From NCBI GenBank assembly GCA_030639165.1, contig DAOWDF010000043.1, positions 1 to 10,501 on the forward strand: a stretch of 10,501 nt of DNA. Reading direction: 5' to 3'. A program made the translations under genes and the position numbers. This document shows positions 6,937 to 10,501 of this stretch, in pieces (position 1 is the first letter of the stretch; the number at the start of each line of letters is the position of its first letter). The notes under the pieces are model-generated. The model did not search any database. It was not told the DNA's origin and worked only from the letters and a program-made list of their open reading frames with translations. Source of the DNA: Alphaproteobacteria bacterium (GTDB lineage Bacteria; Pseudomonadota; Alphaproteobacteria; Micavibrionales; Micavibrionaceae).

Positions 6937-6967
6937 AAAAAAGAAGGCCGACATATAATCGACCTTC
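6937..6967 (-). terminator. Rho-independent terminator of the coiled-coil protein gene
   Basis: On the minus strand GAAGGTCGA (6959-6967) pairs with TCGGCCTTC (6943-6951) in a nine-pair stem containing one G-T wobble, with a 7-base loop, and runs straight into six Ts (6937-6942). It lies 34 bases past the stop of the gene ending at 7001 and separates it from the next minus-strand gene. Confidence 0.85.
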
Positions 6968-7000
6968 CAATATTAGGGTTTTTTTCAACTAAGGGAGTTA

Positions 7001-7639
7001 TTAATTATAGCGTACGCCTTCCTCTGCATCACTTGCTGGCATATGCGTATAATGTGCAAAGCCGTGCGATTGAGATCCTGTATCATATAACGCCTGTGAC
7101 AACGCATCTTTATCAGATATTCTCTCTGCAATTTCACTAACTTGGGTTAATAATTCTTCCGCATGTGATACCAGTGTTTCGGTTTTACTAACACTAGCAA
7201 CCTCAAGGTCTGCATGATTTTCAATCTTCTCGGATATAATATTCTCATGCTCGCTAACCATATCAATTTTGCCTTCAAGACGATTAATAGCATCACCAAA
7301 AAAGCCAGCTTGCTTATCAACAACTTCAACTTTTCTTTCCAAATGCTGCATCGAGTTAGTAAATGAATTAGCCTGATCACCAACATTATTCACCTTTTCT
7401 TCCATTATAGTAATGGCATGAGAGAATTTTCCAGTCTGACCATCAACAACAACCATTTTCTCTTCTAATTTATGTATTGCATCACTAAAGAAACCCGTTT
7501 GCTTACGAATAACCTCAAAGCCACCACGCAAACGTTCAAATCCTGCGCCAAGCACTATACTTGTTCCAATTGCTGCAACTGCAGAAAAAACAGCCATCAT
7601 TACGGACACAGCCACTACCGTTTCTACTTCTATAGACAT
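7001..7639 (-). CDS. Membrane-anchored coiled-coil protein with four 21-residue repeats
   Basis: This 212-residue protein is of unknown function. The start at ATG 7639 is chosen because AAAGG lies 8-9 bases upstream and because the predicted promoter places the transcript start near 7698, excluding the in-frame ATG at 7702. Residues 8-30 form one hydrophobic helix (VVAVSVMMAVFSAVAAIGTSI). Residues 47-130 are four consecutive 21-residue units, each beginning Q-A/T and carrying the pattern Q[TA]xxF..[AS][IM]...[EK]xK[MVI]..V. Twenty-one residues are exactly three heptads, so a continuous coiled coil is expected. Residues about 131-185 continue as a charged helix, and the tail (GSQSHGFAHYTHMPASDAEEG) looks disordered. 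The layout recalls membrane-tethered spacers or scaffolds and the signalling helices of chemoreceptors, but no receptor hairpin motif is present. It is a single-gene transcript with its own promoter and terminator. Confidence 0.8.
   Translation of the reverse strand: MSIEVETVVAVSVMMAVFSAVAAIGTSIVLGAGFERLRGGFEVIRKQTGFFSDAIHKLEEKMVVVDGQTGKFSHAITIMEEKVNNVGDQANSFTNSMQHLERKVEVVDKQAGFFGDAINRLEGKIDMVSEHENIISEKIENHADLEVASVSKTETLVSHAEELLTQVSEIAERISDKDALSQALYDTGSQSHGFAHYTHMPASDAEEGVRYN
7250..7501 (-). repeat. Four diverged 63-bp (21-residue) tandem units inside the coiled-coil gene
   Basis: Units, read on the minus strand, are 7501-7439, 7438-7376, 7375-7313 and 7312-7250. They begin QTGFFSDAI, QTGKFSHAI, QANSFTNSM and QAGFFGDAI, and each has Lys at unit position 15 (EEK, EEK, ERK, EGK) followed by a hydrophobic residue. 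The DNA copies have diverged strongly, so the repeat is old and kept by protein structure, unlike the recent repeat in the cyclophilin gene. Confidence 0.85.
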
Positions 7640-7704
7640 AACCAAATACCTTTCATTTAAGTGCAAATATTTAATATCACGGTGAGCTACAGCCTTACGC
7701 ATTT

Positions 7705-7732
7705 ATTATATGGCATAGTAATCCAGCTACAA
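7705..7732 (-). promoter_or_regulatory. Predicted promoter of the coiled-coil protein gene
   Basis: On the minus strand TTGTAG (7727-7732, 3 of 6 matches) precedes a perfect TATAAT (7705-7710) with a 16-bp spacer. Initiation near 7698 gives a leader of about 60 bases before the ATG at 7639. Confidence 0.55.
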
Positions 7733-7936
7733 AAGTCATAAACTGACCCATAGTTTCCAGTAAACTGTTATACAATAAACGCATGTGACTATTCTATTAT
7801 TTAAGCCTCACGCTAACTGAAATTAAAAACGCTAATTTAACAACGCTTATATAATTATGGTAATATCACGCTGGTGATTTGTCCATCTTTATCGTTTTGA
7901 AATTGTCTAAATTTTTATTCTTATTTACAATAAAAC

Positions 7937-7966
7937 AAAAAAAACAGCGCATAATTTTATGCACTG
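7937..7966 (-). terminator. Rho-independent terminator of the acidic lipoprotein gene
   Basis: On the minus strand CAGTGCATAA and TTATGCGCTG (between 7966 and 7945) pair over up to ten positions, including one T-G wobble, around a short A-rich loop, and are followed by eight Ts (7937-7944). The hairpin starts 30 bases past the stop codon at 7996. Confidence 0.88.
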
Positions 7967-7995
7967 CTTAAATCATTAAATAAATATATGTTAGG

Positions 7996-8661
7996 TTATT
8001 CCCCTTCTAAAGGATCACCATAAATATCATCTATATCTTCTTGACCATCAGACATGAAATTAAAGTCACCCTGCTGTATCTCATTATCATAGGAAATCAT
8101 ATCTTCAGAGAAGATCTCTTCATCATAGTCCCCTGCTTCAGGCTGAATATTAGCAGCAACTGGCGCTTCAACAGAAATCTCAAAAGAATTATCACTATCC
8201 TCATCAACTAGCCCTGCAGATATTTCCTCAATTATTTCTTCTGGAGTTTTCTCAACAGCTTCAACTTCATTAGAAGCCTCTTCCATAATCACTTCTTCCA
8301 TCACATTCTGAGCATCAGCATCAGTAGATGGCGCGCCACCTTTTATCTGCGCATCAGTGAAAATTTCTTCTGCATCAAGTACAGGCTCCTGATCAACTAC
8401 TTCTTCTGCATAAGCTTCTTCAACATACTCTTCAGCTATAATTTCTTCAGCAACCTCTTCTGGCTCCTCCGCAACAGCTTCTAAATTCAGCTCTTTCTCT
8501 GGCATCATCTTTGCGCGTACATAAGCAACACCGCTACCCGCTGTTCTACTCGCACTATAAGGCGCAGCATTTTCAACCTTTTGCGCTTCCCAACCTTCAC
8601 CACAGCCCATAAGCGCCAAAGGTGAACACATAACAATAAATTTTAAGAAGCTATTCTTCAT
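7996..8661 (-). CDS. Highly acidic predicted lipoprotein of unknown function
   Basis: This 221-residue protein starts at ATG 8661. An in-frame upstream start at 8712 would add 17 residues before the lipoprotein signal and is rejected. A weak GGGA lies about 8 bases before the chosen ATG. The signal is KNSFLKF, a hydrophobic core, then LMGC with Cys20 as the lipidation site, so the mature protein should be tethered to a membrane in the envelope. Mature residues 21-55 are of mixed composition. The rest is dominated by Glu and Asp: a hand count gives about 61 acidic against 9 Lys or Arg in the whole protein, with many AEE and VEE pairs around residues 58-95 and a second acidic stretch at the C-terminus. 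No catalytic motif or known domain is seen. It is probably largely disordered or helical when metal-bound or protein-bound, and cation binding or spacing roles are possible but unproven. Confidence 0.8.
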   Translation of the reverse strand: MKNSFLKFIVMCSPLALMGCGEGWEAQKVENAAPYSASRTAGSGVAYVRAKMMPEKELNLEAVAEEPEEVAEEIIAEEYVEEAYAEEVVDQEPVLDAEEIFTDAQIKGGAPSTDADAQNVMEEVIMEEASNEVEAVEKTPEEIIEEISAGLVDEDSDNSFEISVEAPVAANIQPEAGDYDEEIFSEDMISYDNEIQQGDFNFMSDGQEDIDDIYGDPLEGE

Positions 8662-8724
8662 GACAAAATTCCCAATAATTTTATTTAAATTACGTACGCA
8701 GAGATAGAACAAAGAAATGTAATA

Positions 8725-8746
8725 TTCGCCAATACTACTTGGCGAA
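8725..8746. promoter_or_regulatory. Perfect 8-bp inverted repeat upstream of the acidic lipoprotein gene
   Basis: TTCGCCAA (8725-8732) and TTGGCGAA (8739-8746) are exact reverse complements around TACTAC. The element lies 64-85 bases before the lipoprotein ATG and about 80 bases past the stop of the preceding minus-strand gene. There is no T run after it, so an operator or leader hairpin is more likely than an intrinsic terminator. No convincing promoter hexamers were found next to it. Confidence 0.45.
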
Positions 8747-8824
8747 CATCAAAAAATCAACATAGATATTTGAAAATTATCAATTATTTAACTTTTAGTG
8801 ATATTTCAACGGCATAGGCAAATA

Positions 8825-9469
8825 TTAAAATGAGCTATTAATATATTGCAAAACTTCATCCTTCATAGTCATAAGTTCACCCCATGCCACAGCATCTTCA
8901 CGGCCAATAAACTCATTATAGCCAGAGCCAAATAAACCCTGCCAACTTGAGCTATAACGACATCGTTGCTTCTTAGTTTTTTCTGGACTAAACCTGATTT
9001 TATACTCGACGCGGAAAGCTTTATCGCTACCACTTTCTAAGTTAACCCCCTTAACATCGAGGGACAGGCGGCTTCTATTCCACTCATAAGCAAGAACAGC
9101 CTTACGATCAAAGCGATCCTGAAAACGACAGCCTTTTAGCGAAGCTTGCACGGGCGAGCCGCCACCATTAACAGCAAGAGCATTTGTATCATCAATTGTA
9201 AGATCGCTATTTTCGAAGAACCTATCCTCACTATCCATGGTAACCTCAACGCCAACTCGCGGCGGAGCAAAGAAATGTGGCTGATAAGAAATATAATTAT
9301 CTTGAGAAAACAATACAATACTCACATCTGGCGGCGTTGGCGCCAGTGGAGCCGATTTTACGGTGGTAGAACACCCCGACAAGGTCAATAAACTAAGACT
9401 TAAAACAGTATTTAAAAAGCATTTCTGACCTTTGTAAAAATTGGACGGGATGAAAAACCGAGCTTTCAT
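8825..9469 (-). CDS. Predicted lipoprotein of unknown function
   Basis: This 214-residue protein has a lipoprotein signal: an N-terminal basic region, the hydrophobic run LNTVLSLSLLTL, and the canonical lipobox LSGC at residues 30-33, then STT. The mature part starts with a Pro-rich linker (APLAPTPPD) and continues as an apparently folded beta-rich domain with two cysteines (in KGCRFQDRFD and KQRCRYSSS) that could form a disulfide in the periplasm. Recurring charged-aromatic segments such as DRFDRKAVLAYEWNRSR are visible, but I recognise no family. The start is uncertain: ATG 9469 gives the shorter signal, ATG 9484 adds five residues (MEYEK), and a TTG at 9526 is open in frame but unlikely. 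None has a strong ribosome site. The gene is the middle of a minus-strand run of envelope genes separated by gaps of over 100 bases, so co-transcription is uncertain. Confidence 0.75.
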   Translation of the reverse strand: MKARFFIPSNFYKGQKCFLNTVLSLSLLTLSGCSTTVKSAPLAPTPPDVSIVLFSQDNYISYQPHFFAPPRVGVEVTMDSEDRFFENSDLTIDDTNALAVNGGGSPVQASLKGCRFQDRFDRKAVLAYEWNRSRLSLDVKGVNLESGSDKAFRVEYKIRFSPEKTKKQRCRYSSSWQGLFGSGYNEFIGREDAVAWGELMTMKDEVLQYINSSF

Positions 9470-9604
9470 CTTTTCATATTCCATACTATATAATACCACA
9501 AAACCGATACTGAGAGCCAGTTCCAAAGGTTTTTTATATATAAAACCATATGTATAACATTAAAAAAACATTAACTTACAAACACATACCGCACTGCATT
9601 AATT

Positions 9605-9967
9605 CTAGTCATAGAAGTAAAATACTGCCGTCATAACGGGGATTCCGATCGCCGCCATGGCTAATCCCCACATATTATATGGATCAACCGCAGTTAAATT
9701 ATAGCCAAGCAAGATATATACAACGATAGGGATTTTCGAAGATACGAAGGAAATGCTCAAGAACACAATCAAACTGGCCAAAAGCAACTTTTTCGATAAA
9801 TCTTTCCAATACATCGACATACCATAGACAACGCCATAGCCAAAAACCCCGAGCATAACTGGCTTAACAGAACCGCTATTACTAGCAATTATAAACGCCG
9901 AAGTCCCTACTATCGCGGCCAGCGCGATAATGTACCATTTTAATGCTTTTAGAAATGCCTCTGACAT
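9605..9967 (-). CDS. Small multi-pass membrane protein of unknown function
   Basis: This 120-residue protein starts at ATG 9967, set by AGGA eight bases upstream; an in-frame ATG at 10000 would add 11 residues. Four to five hydrophobic segments are visible: about residues 11-29, 36-55, 61-79, 81-93 and 95-118. A Lys-rich turn (YWKDLSKK) follows the second and probably faces the cytoplasm. There are no charged residues suggestive of a transporter path and no recognised family. It lies about 150 bases downstream of the antitoxin-like gene on the same strand, separated by the GC-rich hairpin cluster, so it may or may not share a transcript. A GGTTTT/AAAACC inverted repeat at 9528-9547 could be a weak end of its transcript. 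It is too large and polytopic for a typical membrane toxin peptide. Confidence 0.7.
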   Translation of the reverse strand: MSEAFLKALKWYIIALAAIVGTSAFIIASNSGSVKPVMLGVFGYGVVYGMSMYWKDLSKKLLLASLIVFLSISFVSSKIPIVVYILLGYNLTAVDPYNMWGLAMAAIGIPVMTAVFYFYD

Positions 9968-10049
9968 ATAATTTTTCCTACAAAATAATTTCAGTAACAA
10001 TATATCAATTCACTGATAAATCCAATTCTTGTTTTCCCTTACCAGTAAA

Positions 10050-10119
10050 CGGGCCCGATATACATAGAGTGGGCTCGAAATTCGGGGCGGCGAGCCCATA
10101 GCGGGCTAGATGCGGGCTC
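10050..10119. repeat. GC-rich cluster of GGGCTC/GAGCCC inverted repeats at the 3' end of the antitoxin-like gene
   Basis: In an otherwise AT-rich region this stretch holds a CGGGCCCG palindrome (10050-10057), GGGCTCG (10071-10077), CGAGCCC (10091-10097), GCGGGCTA (10101-10108) and GCGGGCTC (10112-10119). The copy at 10091-10097 can pair either with 10071-10077 (7 bp, 13-base loop) or with 10114-10119 (6 bp, 16-base loop), so two exclusive hairpins are possible. The rightmost copy includes the TGA stop of the antitoxin-like gene, and another GGGCTCG lies within that gene at 10171-10177. It lacks a T run, so it is not a standard terminator. A REP-like or regulatory RNA element is possible. Confidence 0.65.
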
Positions 10120-10363
10120 ACGAAAAAATGCTTTCATCTAAGATACTTACAGGCTTTGGGCCCTCTTTTTGGGCTCGTTCAGCCTTAGCAATTTTATCAA
10201 GCTCATCCACTATATTCGTTGCATAAACACCGACAACCTTATCGTGGCGTTTCACCAGCACAGCCTTATAGCATTTGCGCTGTAACAGCCGCGTCCAATG
10301 CGCGATATTATTCTTAAATTCATGTGTGTTCAGATAAACATAATTCCCATTATAATCCGCCAT
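10118..10363 (-). CDS. Small Phd/YefM-like antitoxin-type protein, without a visible toxin
   Basis: This 81-residue protein starts at ATG 10363, which has AGGGAG eight bases upstream; the ATG two codons earlier (10369) sits too close to that site. The sequence YLNTHEFKNNIAHWTRLLQ...YKAVLVKRHDKVVGVYAT matches the order of the Phd/YefM fold: strand, THE-x-K helix with a hydrophobic heptad, then a beta-hairpin of the form VLVKRxxKVVGV. The C-terminal 25 residues (from AKAERAQKEG to LDESIFS) occupy the place of the toxin-binding tail. Phd proteins bind DNA through the N-terminal fold and repress their own operon. No RelE, Doc or PIN-like toxin follows within 500 bases: the next gene downstream is a polytopic membrane protein. 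It is either an orphan antitoxin, a stand-alone regulator, or a different small protein; the assignment rests on motif pattern only. Confidence 0.6.
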   Translation of the reverse strand: MADYNGNYVYLNTHEFKNNIAHWTRLLQRKCYKAVLVKRHDKVVGVYATNIVDELDKIAKAERAQKEGPKPVSILDESIFS

Positions 10364-10391
10364 AACCATAGCTCCCTTTTGTTATGGGGAC

Positions 10392-10420
10392 ATAATAGGA
10401 ATTTATTCATAGGATGTCAA
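10392..10420 (-). promoter_or_regulatory. Near-consensus sigma-70 promoter of the antitoxin-like gene
   Basis: On the minus strand a perfect TTGACA (10415-10420) and TATTAT (10392-10397, 5 of 6) are separated by exactly 17 bp. Initiation near 10385 leaves a leader of about 22 bases with AGGGAG. Within it TCCTAT occurs twice on the minus strand, 14 bp apart, once in the spacer and once running into the -10 box, which would suit an autorepressor. It is the strongest promoter match in the window. Confidence 0.78.
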
Positions 10421-10501
10421 GGTTGTGTATAAATTGCATCCACACATATAAAACTATATCCTAGAATCAAATTATTTTATCTAATTAAATATATGATATA
10501 A

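Larger units (their letters stand above)
7640..7995. other. Intergenic region of about 350 bp without a gene
   Basis: This stretch is AT-rich and has no plausible coding frame. From right to left it holds the terminator of the acidic lipoprotein gene (7937-7966), a small inverted repeat ATCAC-GCTG-GTGAT (7865-7878), the promoter (7705-7732) and the leader of the coiled-coil gene. The ten bases TAATATCACG occur twice, at 7672-7681 and 7861-7870, each closely followed by GGTGA. Nothing supported is seen in 7740-7860. Confidence 0.6.

Noticed and set aside
6907..7140. Plus-strand 77-codon open frame
   Set aside because: It spans the minus-strand terminator and the end of the coiled-coil gene, with no ribosome site and no protein-like composition.
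9146..9391. Plus-strand open frame opposite the second lipoprotein
   Set aside because: It is fully antisense to a gene with a clear lipoprotein signal, and its sequence shows no motif.
9528..9547. GGTTTT/AAAACC inverted repeat as a terminator for the small membrane protein
   Set aside because: The stem is almost all A-T, is followed by only three Ts, and lies nearly 60 bases past the stop, so the support is too weak to list.
9605..10363. Antitoxin-like gene and small membrane protein as a toxin-antitoxin pair
   Set aside because: The order fits, but the membrane protein is a 120-aa polytopic protein unlike known toxins, about 150 bases away across a hairpin cluster. There is not enough to claim a system.

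Overview
The window looks like chromosome from a moderately AT-rich alphaproteobacterium. The best evidence for this is the short (436 aa) PurB with an alphaproteobacterial-style sequence. The taxon cannot be fixed from the sequence alone. No rRNA, tRNA, CRISPR array, insertion sequence or phage module was seen, and the genes recognised on the left are ordinary housekeeping and envelope genes.

Left part (1-4404). The 3' end of radC (JAMM-domain DNA-repair family protein) overlaps by one base a YafK-type L,D-transpeptidase-fold envelope protein. Tail to tail with that lies a minus-strand small phosphoglycosyl transferase (PglC/WcaJ catalytic domain). purB follows on the plus strand from a GTG start. 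Next come two divergent secretory folding genes: a periplasmic thioredoxin-like protein (WCPQC) on the minus strand and an exported cyclophilin with a tandem EAAPETT tail on the plus strand. Their predicted promoters share overlapping -35 boxes.

Middle (4405-6119). A GH13 alpha-glucosidase has all four conserved regions and an Asp-Val after-nucleophile signature that points to alpha-1,6 linkages. Its Shine-Dalgarno lies in the 3' arm of a terminator-like hairpin whose 5' arm begins just after a TATAAT box. Read-through and locally started transcripts would therefore behave differently.

Right part (6100-10501). All genes are on the minus strand, and most are envelope proteins I do not recognise: a membrane-anchored protein with an acidic tail, a membrane-anchored coiled-coil protein built of four 21-residue repeats, a very acidic lipoprotein, a second lipoprotein, a small multi-pass membrane protein, and a small Phd/YefM-like antitoxin with a near-consensus promoter and no recognisable toxin. 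Two genes end in convincing intrinsic terminators (6937-6967 and 7937-7966). A GC-rich cluster of GGGCTC/GAGCCC repeats that can form alternative hairpins sits at the 3' end of the antitoxin gene.

No complete new multi-gene system is evident. The best leads are the GH13 leader arrangement, the orphan antitoxin with its GC-rich trailer, and the 21-residue-repeat coiled-coil protein.
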